A stretch of DNA of 64,000 nucleotides. Origin: Elephas maximus indicus (Eukaryota > Chordata > Mammalia > Proboscidea > Elephantidae). The translations under genes were made by a program, and so were the position numbers. Below the pieces are notes generated by a model that saw only the letters and a program-made list of their open reading frames with translations, searched no databases and was not told where the DNA came from. The stretch is taken from contig NC_064824.1 in NCBI RefSeq assembly GCF_024166365.1, forward strand, positions 128,393,108-128,457,107, given 5' to 3'. Shown here in pieces: positions 8,945-20,645 of the stretch (the stretch's first letter is position 1; each line of letters starts with the position of its first letter).

Positions 8945-9955
8945 ATGGCTCGGAGACAACAGTCAATATCAAGTCACATAAAGAAACAGGCCATGATCAC
9001 CTCAACAGGCTCTCAAAACAAAGAATCCAGGGATCTTTAAGATGAAAGTGCATTCCTGGAATTACCAGATGCAGAATACAAAAGTTTAATACACAGAACC
9101 CTTCAAGACATCAGGAAGGAAATGAGGCAATACATAGAACAAGCCAAGGAACACACAGATAAAGCAACTGAAGAACTCAGAAAGATTATTCAGGAACATA
9201 AGGAAAAGTTTAATAAGCTGGAAAAATCCATAGACAGACAGCAATCAGAAATTCAGAATATGAACAATAAAATTACAGAATTAGATAACTCAATAGAAAG
9301 TCAGAGGAACAGAATTGAGCAAGTAGAAGCTAGAATTTCTGAACTCAAAGATAAATCACTTGGCACTAATATATTTGAAGAAAAATCAGATAAAAGAATT
9401 TTAAAAAATGAAGAAACGTTAAGAATCATGTGGGATTCTATCAAGAGAAATAACCTAGGAGTGATTGGACTAACAGAACAGGGAGGGATAACAGAAAATA
9501 CAGAGAAAATTGTTGAGGATTTGTTGGCAGAAAACTTCCCTGATATTGTGAAAGATGAGAAGATATCTATCCAAGATGCTCATTGAACTCCACATAAGGT
9601 AGATCTTAAAAGAAAGTCACCAAGACATAATCAAGCTTCCAAAACCAAAGATAAGGAGACAATTATAAGAGCAGAGAGGGATAAAAGAAAAGTCACCTAC
9701 AAGGGAGAGCCAATAAGAATAAGCTCGGACTACTCGGCAGAAACCATGCAGGCAAGAAGGCAATGGGATGACATATTTTAAAAATTGAAGGAAAAAAATT
9801 GCCTGCCAAGAATCATATATCCATCAAAACTGTTTCTTAAATATGGAGGTGAAATTAAGACATTTCCAGATAAACAGAAGTTGAGGGAATTCGTAAAAAC
9901 CAAACCAAAACTACAAGAAATACTAAAGGGAGTTCTTTGGTTAGAAAATCAATAA
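8945..9955 (+). pseudogene. L1 ORF1p, inactivated by three in-frame stops
   Basis: ORF1p is the RNA-binding chaperone that coats L1 RNA in the cytoplasmic ribonucleoprotein. The frame from ATG 8945 to TAA 9953 holds 336 codons with no frameshift, close to the 338 residues of human ORF1p. Stops lie at 9038 (TAA, codon 32), 9584 (TGA) and 9779 (TAA). The residues from 9122 on (QAKEHTDKATEELRKIIQEH...) form the heptad-rich coiled coil for trimerisation. The later part has the RRM/C-terminal signatures 'SAETMQARRQW' and 'FPDKQKLREFV'. The longest uninterrupted piece is 9122-9586. The single frame and few lesions suggest a fairly young insertion. Confidence 0.9.
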
Positions 9956-10395
9956 TATCAGGTATCGACCCAAGACTAAAACACTGGGCAGAGCAACCAG
10001 AAGTCAACCCAGACAGGGAAATCCAAAAAAAAAAAAAAGAGTCCAACACAGGGTAACGGTGATGTTATTACATAAAAGAAGACAACATTAAAATAAAAAA
10101 GAAGGGACTAAGAAATGTAATCATACACCTTCCATATGGAGAAGAAGATACGGAGATACGAAAAATAAAAATTAGTTATAAATTTAGAAAAATAAGGGTA
10201 AGTAATAAGGTAACCACAAAGGAGACAAACTATCCTACTCATCAAATAAAATACAATTGAAAAATACAGGCTCAGCGGAAACAAAATCAACAACAACAAA
10301 TATGAGGAAAGGACAATATATATAGAAAATCTACTCAGCACATAAAATCAGGTGGGAAAAAGAAGCTGTCAACACACAAAAAAAACGACATCAAA
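9956..10395 (+). other. L1 inter-ORF spacer, about 440 bases
   Basis: A-rich sequence between the ORF1 stop and the ORF2 start, with an A-run at about 10025-10038. It is stop-rich in all + frames. The human L1 spacer is about 63 bases, so this is long in comparison, unless the ORF1 stop at 9953 is itself a mutation. Confidence 0.75.
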
Positions 10396-13300
10396 ATGAT
10401 AGCACTAAATTCATACCTATCCATAATTACCCTGAATGTAAATGGACTAAATGCACCAATAAAGAGACAGAGAGTGGTAGAATGAGTTAAAAAACAAGAT
10501 CCATCTATATGCGGCCTACAAGAAACACACCTTAGACATAGAGACACAAACAAACTAAAACTCAAAGGATGGAAAAAAATATATCAAGCAAACAACAATC
10601 AAAAAAGAGCAGGAGTGGCAATATTAATTTCTGACAAAATAGACTTTAAAGTTCAATCCATTAGAAAGGATAAGGAAAGACACTATCGAATGATTAAAGG
10701 GACAATACACCAAGAAGATATAACCATATTAAATACTTATGCACCCAATGACAGGGCTGCAAGATACATAAAACAAACTCTATCAGCATGGAAAAGTGAG
10801 ATAAACAGTTCCACAATAATAGTAGAAGGCTTCAACACACCACTTTTGGTGAAGGACAGGACATCCAGAAAGAAGCTCAATAAAGACACAGAAGATCTAA
10901 ATGCCACAATGAACCTACTTGACCTTGTAGACATATACAGAACACTCCAACCAACAGCAACCAACTATACTTTCTTTTCTAGGGCACATGGAACATTCTC
11001 TAGAACAGACCACATATTAGGTCATAAGGCAAGCCTTAGCAGAATCCAAAACATTGAAATATTACAAAGCATCTTCTCTGACCATAAGGCCATAAAAGTG
11101 GAAATCAATAACAGAAAAAGCAGGGAAAAGAAATCAAACACTTGGAAACGGAACAATACCCTGCCCAAAAATGACTGGATTATAGAAGGCGTTAAAGATG
11201 GAATAAAGAAATTCGTAGAATCCAATGAGAATGAAAACACTTCCTATCAGAACCTTTGGGACACAGCAAAAGCCGTGCTCAGAGGCCAATTTATATCAAT
11301 AAATGCACACATCCAAAAAGAAGAAAGGGCCGAAATCAAAGAACTATCCCTACAACTTGAACAAATAGAAAGAGAGCAACAAAAGAAACCCACAGGCACC
11401 AGAAGAAAACAAATAATAAAAATTAGAGTTGAACTAAATGAAATAGAAAACAGAAAAACAATTGAAAGAATTAACAAGACCAAAAGCTGGTTTTTTGAAA
11501 AACTCAACAAAATTGATAAACTATTGGCCAAACTGACAAAAGAAAAACAGGAGAGGAAGCAAATAACCAGAATAAGAAATGAAATGGGCGATATTACAAC
11601 AGATCCAACTGAAATTAAAAGACTCATATCAGATTACTATGAAAAACTGTACTCAAACAAATTTGAAAACCTAGAAGAAATGGATGAATTCCTAGAAACA
11701 CACTACCTACCTAAACTAACACAAACAGATGTAGAACAACTAAATAGACCCATAACAAAAGAAGAGATCTAAAAGGTAATCAAAAAACTCCCAACAAAAA
11801 AAAGCCCTGGTCCAGACAGCTTCACTGCAGAGTTCTACCAAACTTTCAGAGAAGAGTTAACACCACTACTACTAAGGGTTTTTAAGGGACTAGAAAAGGA
11901 TGGAATACTACCAAATTCATTCTATGAAGCCACCATATCCCTGATACCAAAACCAGGTAAAGACACCACAAGAAAAGAAAATTATAGACCTATATTCCTC
12001 ATGAACGTAGTTGCAAAAATCCTCAACAAAATTCTAGCCAATAGAATTCCACAACATATCAAAAAAATAATTCACCATGACCAAGTGGGATTCATACCAG
12101 CTATGCAGGGATGGTTCAATATTAGAAAAACAATTAATGTAATCCACCACACAAATAAAACAAAAGACAAGAATCACATGATTTTATCAATTGATGCAGG
12201 AAAGGCATTGGACAAAGTTCAACACTCATTCATGATAAAAACTCTCAGCAAAATAGGAATAGAAGGACAATTTCTCACCGTAATAAAGGGCATTTATACA
12301 AAGCCAACAGCCAACATCACCCTAAATGGAGAGAGCCTGAAAACCTTCCCACTGAGATCAGGAACCAGACAAGAATGCCCTTTATCTCTAGTCTTATTCG
12401 ACATTGTGCTGAAAGTCCTAGCCAGAGCAATTAGGCTAGATAAAGAAATAAAGGGCATCCAGTTGGCAAGGAAGAAGTAAAAGTATCTCTATTTGCAGAT
12501 GACATGATCTTATGCACAGAAAACCCTAAGGAATCCTCCAGAAAACTACTGAAACTAATAGGAGAGTGCAGCAGAGTATTGGGATACAAGATAAACATAT
12601 AAAAATCAGTTGGATTCCTCTACACCAACAAAAAGAACATTGAAGAGGAAAGCCCCAAATCAGTGCCATTTACAGTAGCCCCCAAGAAGATAAAATACTT
12701 AGGAATAAATCTTACCAGAGATGTAAAAGACTTATACAAAGAAAACTACAGTACACTTCTGCAAGAAACCAAAACAGACTTCCATAAGTGGAAGAACATA
12801 CCTTACTCATGGATAGGAAGACTTAACATTATAAAAATGTCTGTTCTACCAAAAGCAATCTATACATTTAATGCAATTCTGATCCAAATCCCAATGACAT
12901 TCTTTAATGAGATGGAGAAACAAATCACCAATTTCATATGGAAGGGAAAGAGGCCCTGGATAAATAAGGCATTACCGAAAAAGAACAAAGTGGGAGGCAT
13001 TACTTTACCTGATTTTAGAACCTATTATACTGCCACAGTAGTCAAAACAGCCTGGTACTGGTACAACACATACATGGACCAATGGAACAGAATTGAGAAT
13101 CCAGACATAAATCCATCCACATATGAGCAGTTGATATTTGACAAAGACCCCAAAACAGTTAAATGGGGAAAAGACAGCCTTTTTGAGAAATGATGCTGGC
13201 ATAACTGGATATCCATCTGCAAAAAAATGAAACAAGACCCATACCTCACTCCATGCACAAAAACTAACTCAAAATGGATCAAAGACCTAAATATAAAATC

Positions 13301-14201
13301 TAAAACGATAAAGATCATGGAAGAAAAAATAGGGACAATGTTAGGAGCCCTAATACATGGCATAAACAGTACAGAAAACACTATAAAGAACATAGAATAA
13401 AAACTAGATAACTGGGAGCTCCTAAAAATCAAACACTTATGCTCATCCACAGACTTCACCAAAAGAGTAAAAAGACTACCTACAGACTTGGAAAAAGTTT
13501 TTAGCTATGACATTTCTGATCAGTGCCTGATCTCTAAAATCTACATGATACTGCAAATACTCAACTGCAAAAAGACAAATAACCCAATTAAAAAATGGGC
13601 AAAAGATATGAATAGACACTTCACTAAAGAAGACATTCAGGTAGCTAAGAGATATATGAGGAAATGTTCACGATCATTAGCCATTAGAGAAATGCAGATC
13701 AAAACTACAATGAGATTTCGTCTCACTCCAAGGTTGGCATTAATCCAAAAAACACAAAAGAATAAATGTTGGAGAGGCTGTGGAGAGATTGGAACACTTC
13801 TACACTGCTGGTGGGAATGTCAAATGGTACCACCACTTTGGAGATCGATTTGGTGCTTTCTTAAAAAGCTAGAAATAGAACTACCATACAATCCAGCAAT
13901 CCCACTCCTTGGAATATATCCTAGAGAAATAAGAGCCTTTACACAAACAGATATATGCACACACATGTTTATTGCGGCACTGTTTACAATAGCAAAAAGA
14001 TGGAAGCAACCAAGGTGCCCATCAATGGATGAACGGATAAATAAATTATGGTATATTCACACAATGGAATACTATGCATCGATAAAGAACAGTGAGGAAT
14101 CTGTGAAACATTTCATAACATGGAGGAACCTGGAAGGCATTGTGCTGAATGAAATTAGTCAGTTGCAAAAGGACAAATATTGTATAAGGCCACTATCATA
14201 A
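10396..14201 (+). pseudogene. L1 ORF2p (endonuclease / reverse transcriptase), broken
   Basis: ORF2p nicks target DNA and copies L1 RNA into it. Start ATG 10396, end TAA 14199; about 1268 codons against 1275 in human. Order: APE-type endonuclease (GLQETHL, NTYAPND, RTDHILG, FSDHK), reverse transcriptase ([13 protein letters not shown] motif A, LFADDM catalytic loop at about 12489-12506), and the C-terminal Cys/His motif CX3CX7HX4C (CWRGC...HCWWEC). Lesions: TGA 10483, TAA 11770, a one-base deletion near 12461 that shifts the frame, TAA 12600, TGA 13191, TAA 13398. The endonuclease also has EGFN where GDFN is expected, losing a catalytic aspartate. Open pieces: 10615-11772, 12001-12480, 12663-13193, 13488-14201. 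Confidence 0.95.
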
Positions 14202-15202
14202 GAACTTGAGAAATAGTTTAAACTGAGAAGAAAACATTCTTTTGTGGTTATGGAAGGGGGAATGAGGGCGGGTGGTAGAGGGGCATTCACTAATTAGATA
14301 GTAGATAAGAACTACTTTAGGTGAAGGGAAAGACAGCACAGAATACAGGGGAGGTCAACACAATTGAACTAAACCAAAAGCAAAGAAGTTTCCTGAATAA
14401 ACTGAATGCTTCGAAGGCCAGCGTGGCAAAGGTCTGGGGACCATGGTTTCAGGGGACATCTAAGTCAACTGGCATAACAAAATCTATTAACAAAACATTC
14501 TGCATTCCACTTTGAAGAGTGGTGTCTGGGGCCTTAAATGCTAGCAAGCAGCCATCTAAGATACATCAATTGGTCTCAACCCACCTGGATCAAAGAAGAA
14601 TGAAGAACACCAAGGACAGAAGGCAATTATGAGCCCAAGAGACAGAAAGGGCCAAATGAACCAGAGACTACATCATCCTGAGACTAGAAGAACTAGATGG
14701 TGCCTGGCTACAACCAATGACTGCCCTGACAGGGAACACAACAGAGAACCCCTGGGGAGCAGGAGAGCAGTGGGATGCAGACTCCAAATTCTCATAAGAC
14801 CAGATTTAATGGTCTGACTGAGACTGGAAGAACCCCAGTGGTCATGGCTCCCAGTCCTTCTGTTGGCCCAGGACAGGAACCATTCCCAAAGCCAACTCTT
14901 CAGACATGGATTGGACTGGACAATGTGTTGGAGAGGGATGCTGGTGTGGAGCGAGCTTCTTGGATCAGGTGGACACTTGAGACTATGTTGGCATCTCCTG
15001 CCTGGAGGGGAGATGGGAGGGTGGAGGGGGTTAGAAGCTGGTGAAAAGGACTTGAAAAGAGAGAGTGGAGGGAGAGAGAAGACTGTCTCATTGGTGGGAG
15101 AGTAGTTGGGTGTGTGTAGCAAGGTGTATGCGAGTTTTTGTGTGACAGACTGACTTGATTTGTAAACTTTCACTTAAAGCACAATAAAAACTGTTTTTTA
15201 AA
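14202..15202 (+). mobile_element. L1 3' untranslated region
   Basis: A G-rich patch (gaagggggaatgagggcggg, about 14251-14270) comes early, as is typical of L1 3'UTRs. It is followed by about 700 bases that align closely with 56418-57115. AATAAA is at 15183, then a short A tail. Several frames of 60-170 codons here on both strands are chance frames in a noncoding repeat. Confidence 0.9.
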
Positions 15203-15218
15203 AAAAGGATTGTGTTTT
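15203..15218. repeat. Right target-site duplication of the L1
   Basis: aaaaggattgtgtttt, partner of 7655-7670. Confidence 0.75.
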
Positions 15219-15235
15219 TAATCTTTGTAGGTGTT

Positions 15236-15452
15236 ACCAAAGAAGCCTTGGTGGTACAGTGGTTAAGTGCTCAGCTGCTAACCAAGGTCAGGAATTCGAA
15301 CCCACCAGCCACTCTGTGGGAGAAAGATGTGGCAGTCTTCTTCAGTAAAGATTTATAGCCTTAGAAGCTTTTTGAGCAGTTCTACTTTGTCCTATAGGGT
15401 CACTATGAGTCAGAATCGACTCAATGGCAACAGGTGGGCTTGTTTTTAGGTA
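15236..15452 (+). mobile_element. AfroSINE, medium type
   Basis: Head 'gccttggtggtacagtggtt', B-box-like 'gaattcgaacccacc', the inserted block 'gagaaagatgtggcagtctt' + 'cttcagtaaagattta', then 'tcctatagggtcactatgag' and 'cagaatcgactcaatggc'. The TA-rich 'gtaaagattta' block matters for the nested insertions elsewhere. Confidence 0.9.
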
Positions 15453-16857
15453 TTACCAGATGGGTTTCCAAAAAGTTATAGCAATTTCTCTTTTCCCCAA
15501 TAATAAATGAGAGTACCACTTTCCTTACATATCTGCGGGAGTAGGTGATGAAGCTTCTTTTTAACTGTTCAGTAAAATGGGTGTTGAGTGGCATCTTATT
15601 TTTCCTTTATTTTACATTTCCTCACTAGTGGATATAACCATATTTTTTATACCTTAGTTGTTCATTTGGGTTTGTTGTCTATTGGGATGTATGTCTTTTC
15701 CCTATCAGTTCATATGATCCCATTGGATAGTAAGTATATTAAACTTCATTAACACCTGTGTTATAGTTTCCCCCAAACCTACCACTTGCAAATTAATTTG
15801 CCATACAAGGTTTTCTAATTTGATACAGTCAAATCTGAATTGCCGTTCCTTTTATAGGTTCCGGGTTGACAAACTTGGTTGAGAAACTTCCCTCAGGAAT
15901 AACTGTTTCTTCTATTTCTGACGGTAATTGCTGTGGACAACGCTACTTGCCTCCTAGTATTCCTGCTCCACTTCTTACTCAGAGTAATAGAACCCTTGGA
16001 TATTTTGCTGCCCAGAGGAGTGCTCCTGACAATCTTCCTTGCAACCCTTGTTGGAAAAGTGCTGTTACTAAATTCTGTAAAACAGGGTGTGAGCAGAATG
16101 AAGTCATGCCTTTAAAAAACAATGCACAACCCCACATCCCTTTCCTAGTCTTCACTGGCTGGGATGCTTGTGAGTTATTTTGTACCCTGTGGAGGTGGGC
16201 AATACCCAACGGGTGCAGAGTAACTAGATGGGAGGAGCCTTGGTTCTCAACACCAGGGAGCCACCATCCAAGCCCCAGACTCTTGTAGCTGGATGATCAC
16301 CTAGCACAGGATATATTATCATTTTTATAACATTGTTATTTGGGGGCTCAGTTAGAGCAGCCGTACCTAGACCCTAAATAACACAGCAACTTAAGAATCT
16401 CATGTGTTTTACATCTGAAACTATGTCAGCTAGTCTGACAAAGGATCTTTGAAGAGATTTCATTCAGACTAAAAGATTGACTTGCCTGTTATGTTCTCAT
16501 TATTTTCCAGCCTACTATTTATTGATTCATTAATATCTATGTGTTTATTCAGGGACCTGGTGATTATGTTTCTGAGGCAAAACTAAGTATGAATTACAAG
16601 CTCACAACTGAGTTTGTCGTTGGTGGGTTTGAGAATTCCTAAGGCGACAGGGACAACTAGGGGTTTAACACCCATTTGCTTTATTTCATATTAGCATGTA
16701 TTGTACTTAGCAAGAACAGTAGCTCTCACCCCAAACTCCCTCAGCTCAAAAGGGAAGAAAGCTTCAGCAAGCTGGTATCCTCAAAACATATCTTTATATA
16801 TTTTAAACATGTTGTTTGGCCTAAAAACTTATTTTTATTCTCTTAAACAGTAATTCT
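15453..16857. other. Single-copy DNA, no gene supported
   Basis: A 140-codon frame at 15866-16288 (+), with overlapping 60- and 76-codon frames, has no recognisable domain, and I see no credible exon boundaries. The surrounding DNA is ordinary AT-rich sequence. Confidence 0.5.
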
Positions 16858-17132
16858 TGCCTCATACCATACACACAAAATGAATCAAGAACCTAAATGT
16901 AAAAACTAAAACCATAAAATTCTTTAAAAAGAAAAAAAAAATAGGTGCTAGGCTGTGGAACATAGTGTTTAAGGATAGATTATCAGATATGACAAGAAAA
17001 GCTAAGGCAGCAAAAGACAAAATAGATGAATGGGACCTTTTAAAAATTAAATATTTCTGTCCCTCAAATGACTTTATCAACAAAGTGAAAAGACCACCTA
17101 CGGAGGAGAAGGAAGTTTTTGAAACCATATAT

Positions 17133-17235
17133 CGGAAAACCGTCATTGCCATCTAGTCAATTCTGACGCATTGTGACCCTATAAAAACCCATTGCCGTCG
17201 AGTCTATATGACCCTATAGGCGTGCACATGTATGA
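17133..17235 (-). mobile_element. Two partial SINE tails inside the L1 fragment
   Basis: 'attgccatctagtcaattct' and 'attgccgtcgagtctatatg' are two copies of a SINE tail on the minus strand, in a row. The L1 word 'gaaaccatatatc' occurs on both sides (about 17120 and 17235), as a target-site duplication would. Confidence 0.65.
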
Positions 17236-17398
17236 AACCATATATCAGATAAGGGTCTAATATCCAAAGTGTATATAAAACTTAAACAACTTAACGACAA
17301 AAAGACCAACAATAAAATCAAAAAATGGGCAGAATACTTGAACATATACTGCACCAAAGACTACATCAAGCATATGAAAAGATGGTCATTAGCCATTA

Positions 17399-17564
17399 AC
17401 CAAAACCAAAACTGTTGCCATTGAGTCTATTCCAACTTATAGCGACCATATAGGACAGAGTAGAACTGCCCCATAGGGCTTTCGAGGAGCGGCTGGTGCA
17501 TTCAAACTGCTGACCTTCTGTTTAGCAGCTGTAGAGCTTAACCACTGTGACACCAGTGATCCTT
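17399..17564 (-). mobile_element. AfroSINE, short type, first of a pair
   Basis: Tail 'ttgccattgagtctattcca', 'agggctttcgaggagcggct' and head complement 'accactgtgacaccagtgat'. Flanked by ttagccatta at 17389-17398 and 17565-17574. Confidence 0.85.
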
Positions 17565-17574
17565 TTAGCCATTA

Positions 17575-17741
17575 AAAAAAAACTAAACCCATTGCTTTTG
17601 AGTTGATTCTGACTCATAGCAACTCTATAGGACACAGTAGAACTGCCCCAAAGAGTTCCCAAGGAGCACCTGGCAGATTCGAACTGCAGACCTTTTGGTT
17701 GGCAGACATAGATCTTACACACTACTCCAAGAGGGTTTCCA
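17575..17741 (-). mobile_element. AfroSINE, short type, second of a pair
   Basis: Tail 'attgcttttgagttgattct', 'gagttcccaaggagcacctg' and head complement 'ctactccaagagggtttcc'. Flanked by ttagccatta at 17565-17574 and 17742-17751, so it sits at the same L1 target as the preceding copy. Confidence 0.85.
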
Positions 17742-18090
17742 TTAGCCATTAGGGAGAGGCAAATAAAAAGTACGAGATATTACCTCACCCCCATTAGAAT
17801 GGCTATGATTTGAAAAAAAGAAAGGAAACAATGGGTGTTGGGGACGTTGTGGAGAAACTGAAACCCCATGTATTGCTGGTGGGAATATAAAATAGTGTGG
17901 CCACAGTGGCAAACATTTTGGAAGTTCCTCAAAAAGTTGAACTGCCATATGACCAGCAATCCTTATCCTAGGTATATACCCAGAAGAACTGAGGATGCGA
18001 ATGCAGACAGAAAACTGTGCACCAATGTTCATTGCAGCGTTTTCACAATAGCCAAAAGGTAGAAACTACTGAAAAGTCAATCAACAGACA

Positions 18091-20487
18091 GTTTTCAAAG
18101 CAAGTCACATGACCAGGACCAGAGTTAACATGGCAGGACACCACCAAAGGGCATAGATTCAGTGAGGTGTGCAAGTCGAGCCATTAGCACAATCACTTTA
18201 CAAAGGGCGAGTTACCACTTATGATTTTGTTTACATGTTTATTTCCAATCACCAAGACCAAAAACATATTTAATATCCTAACCACTTGTGCAGACTTTTT
18301 AATATTTGTTAAATAATCCTTGTTTGGTTTCAGTCTATTGTAAGAAAGCAGTTGAAGTAGCTTTTCTACAACCTATTCATTCTCTTTACTGGGGGATATC
18401 CCCCATGGAAAGAAAGAAGGCAACTGGCTCCAAACAATCTCTTTTAGCAATGTGATAACTGGACCGTCAGATAAAGAAACTAATAACATTTCTTGTAAGA
18501 GAGTTCATATCTATGGAATGTTGTTAATAGGATATTTCTATTAGCATAAGCATTGCTTGTAATAAATAAACACATAATCTATATATTTATAAGGCAGGGC
18601 TCCTGGAATATATCATGTAAGATGGGATATAAAATGAAAGTTTCATTAGTCAAATAATCCCCACAAAAGATGTAATAGCACCCACTTAGAGGCCCAATCT
18701 ACTCTGGGAATGTGTGTCTGACGTGATAGAAGGACCTGGAGAGCTGCCCTCAGTGTCCCAGACCTCTTCCTGTTTCCTCTGAGCCCCTTGACTATTTGTA
18801 TTCTTGATTGCCGGTGTTAGGAAACTTAACACAGGGTGAGCTCTCTGATTTGTGTGAGTCTGATGTGACCATCCAGTTCCTTGTGTTACCTCAGTCTATT
18901 AGCTTAAATAACGTTAGACTCCTCTTCAAAATCCTTGAGGAACATAATCTTCCACAGTTTATCAGTTCCAATTTGGAAGAAATAAAGTTAATTTCAGTTG
19001 AAGATGAATTTCCCACTACTTTATATCTATTTTTATTATTAGATCTATTTCATGTATCAGTAGAACAGTAACTGCATCTAGCTAACTTTTAGTAAAGTAG
19101 ATGGTTTTCAAGACATATTTTAAAATATTGATATTACAGATGATAGCATCAGTCTTCATGAATTTAATTTCTCCTCTATCCATGTATCCTATACCACAAC
19201 ACACACACATACAATGTCATATATATATATGATATTTATCGCAATTGTTCTGCCACTGATTTTATTTATTCCATTTAAAAGAAGGTTGTTCACATCAGAT
19301 GTTCTAAGCACTTGTGAAGTGAGTTTTTTTTTTTTTTCCTTAATTCCTTTGGGGACAATAAATCCATTGAAATGACATATCAGAGAACTCAAGTATGGAG
19401 AGATTTGAGCATGGCTGTTTCTCTTGTTCCTGTCTGATGTCCCAGTCATGTGTGTGCCACATGAGAAAGCCAACTTGCACATGGTTGGTGATGAGTCTTT
19501 CAAAGGGAAATTCCAATACTTATTATTCAGCTCTTCCTGTTATGAAAATATGTATTCAAGCATATTTTCCCCGAATGCTGCAGACTAAGAATCCAAATAA
19601 AATTAAGAACAAAAAGATCATTAAAATACTTTCAATGTCATACTTTGAGTCATGTTATCATGAAAGACAGACAAAGATGAACTTGGCTGAATCATATAAT
19701 GACACCATTTCTGGACATTTTGCAAATAAATATGAATCACAAATGTTCAAACAGATGAAGGCACTAGTCATGGTTGCAGTCCTTTACCTTTCATTATTAA
19801 CCAAATGAATTAAATGATTCATTCAATAAATAGTCCATGAACTAAACTTCTATCTGCAAGACATACTGCAAGGTACTATGTGTGAGGAATGTAATCACAC
19901 AGATAATTAAATTTTGATTTCTGCCTCTAAGTAGTTAGTAATGCAGGAGAAAGGATAAGTAATAAGCAATAAAAATACAGGTAGAATAGGTCATGAATCA
20001 TAAGAGATGTACCAACAAATCTAAGGAAAGTGCAAAGTAAAGACATATTACCTGAGCGTAGGGCTTCAGGGTAAGCTTCATGAAGGGGGTCATCCAAAGA
20101 GCAACATCAAATTGTACCAAGGAAATCTGTACCAGCTCGGTCATCCTCAGAAATGCTTGCAATGCGTTAAGTTCTTTCTAGGCAGAGTCACCAGCTTCTT
20201 AAAAGGAAACTGTTATTCTCAATTGCGGTGCCATCAGGAATCCACTTAACACCACCACCTTGTTGTTAGATGTGGAGCTGTGTGGTCCAGTTACAGGCTC
20301 CTTCTTATAAAACATTCATATCCTGGAAGGTGAGCTCTATTGTGTATCCTGAACACATACAAAGGAAACAGCTTTGTACTGAAAGGTGGGCATGAAGTTT
20401 ACAACTTGCAACTACAACTGACTGTTATGTTTTCAGAATTAGAAAAATCTTCTTTTGTTTCTAATGCAGATAGTATTTCAAAAAGTT
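18091..20487. other. Single-copy DNA, no gene supported
   Basis: 2.4 kb without a repeat that I recognise, apart from a short CA/TA patch at 19199-19231 and a T-run at 19324-19338. Frames at 18808-19071 and 19395-19808 (+) and 19189-19503 (-) have no recognisable domain. Confidence 0.5.
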
Positions 20488-20645
20488 TATTGGAGTCCTG
20501 GTGGCACAGTGGTTAAGAGCTAACCAAAAGATCCACTGATGGAATCTACCAGCTGCCCCTTGGAAGCCTATGGGGCAGTTCTACTATGCCCTATAGGGTC
20601 GCTATGAATTGGAATCAACTTGATGACAACAGGTTTGGTTTGAAG
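20488..20645 (+). mobile_element. AfroSINE, short type
   Basis: 'gagtcctggtggcacagtgg' head, 'ccccttggaagcctatgggg', 'ctatagggtcgctatgaatt' and 'gaatcaacttgatgacaaca' tail. A small internal deletion before the B-box. Confidence 0.9.

Larger units (their letters stand above)
7671..15202 (+). mobile_element. Nearly full-length LINE-1 (L1), about 7.5 kb
   Basis: A complete L1 layout: a start of the type ggaggaggcggagccaagat, a 5'UTR of about 1.27 kb, ORF1, a spacer, ORF2, a 3'UTR of about 1 kb with AATAAA (15183-15188) and a short A-rich end, all between target-site duplications. Full length means reverse transcription ran to the 5' end, which is the minority outcome for L1. Both ORFs keep near-normal length but hold several stops and one frameshift, so the copy is inactive. 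A sister 3' end of the same subfamily is at 56418-57115. Confidence 0.95.
16858..18090 (+). mobile_element. Older L1, ORF2 C-terminal fragment with nested SINEs
   Basis: Reads as the last part of ORF2: 'ataccatacacacaaaatga', 'gcagcaaaagacaaaataga', 'ccaaagtgtatataaaactt', 'aaatgggcagaatacttgaa', 'tattgctggtgggaatataa' and 'ttcattgcagcgttttcaca', in the same order as 13230-14020. It is more diverged than the full-length L1 and is split by at least three SINE insertions. The fragment ends around 18090, without a recognisable 3'UTR. Confidence 0.85.

Noticed and set aside
10396..14201. A host reverse transcriptase gene
   Set aside because: Endonuclease, RT and Cys/His motif order, flanking UTRs and target duplications identify it as L1 ORF2, and it carries five stops and a frameshift.
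14629..15173. Open frames on both strands at the L1 3' end
   Set aside because: They lie in the L1 3'UTR; the sister copy at 56418-57115 has a similar chance antisense frame there.
15866..16288. 140-codon frame as a gene
   Set aside because: No domain recognised, overlapping frames in other phases, no promoter or splice signals that I can support.
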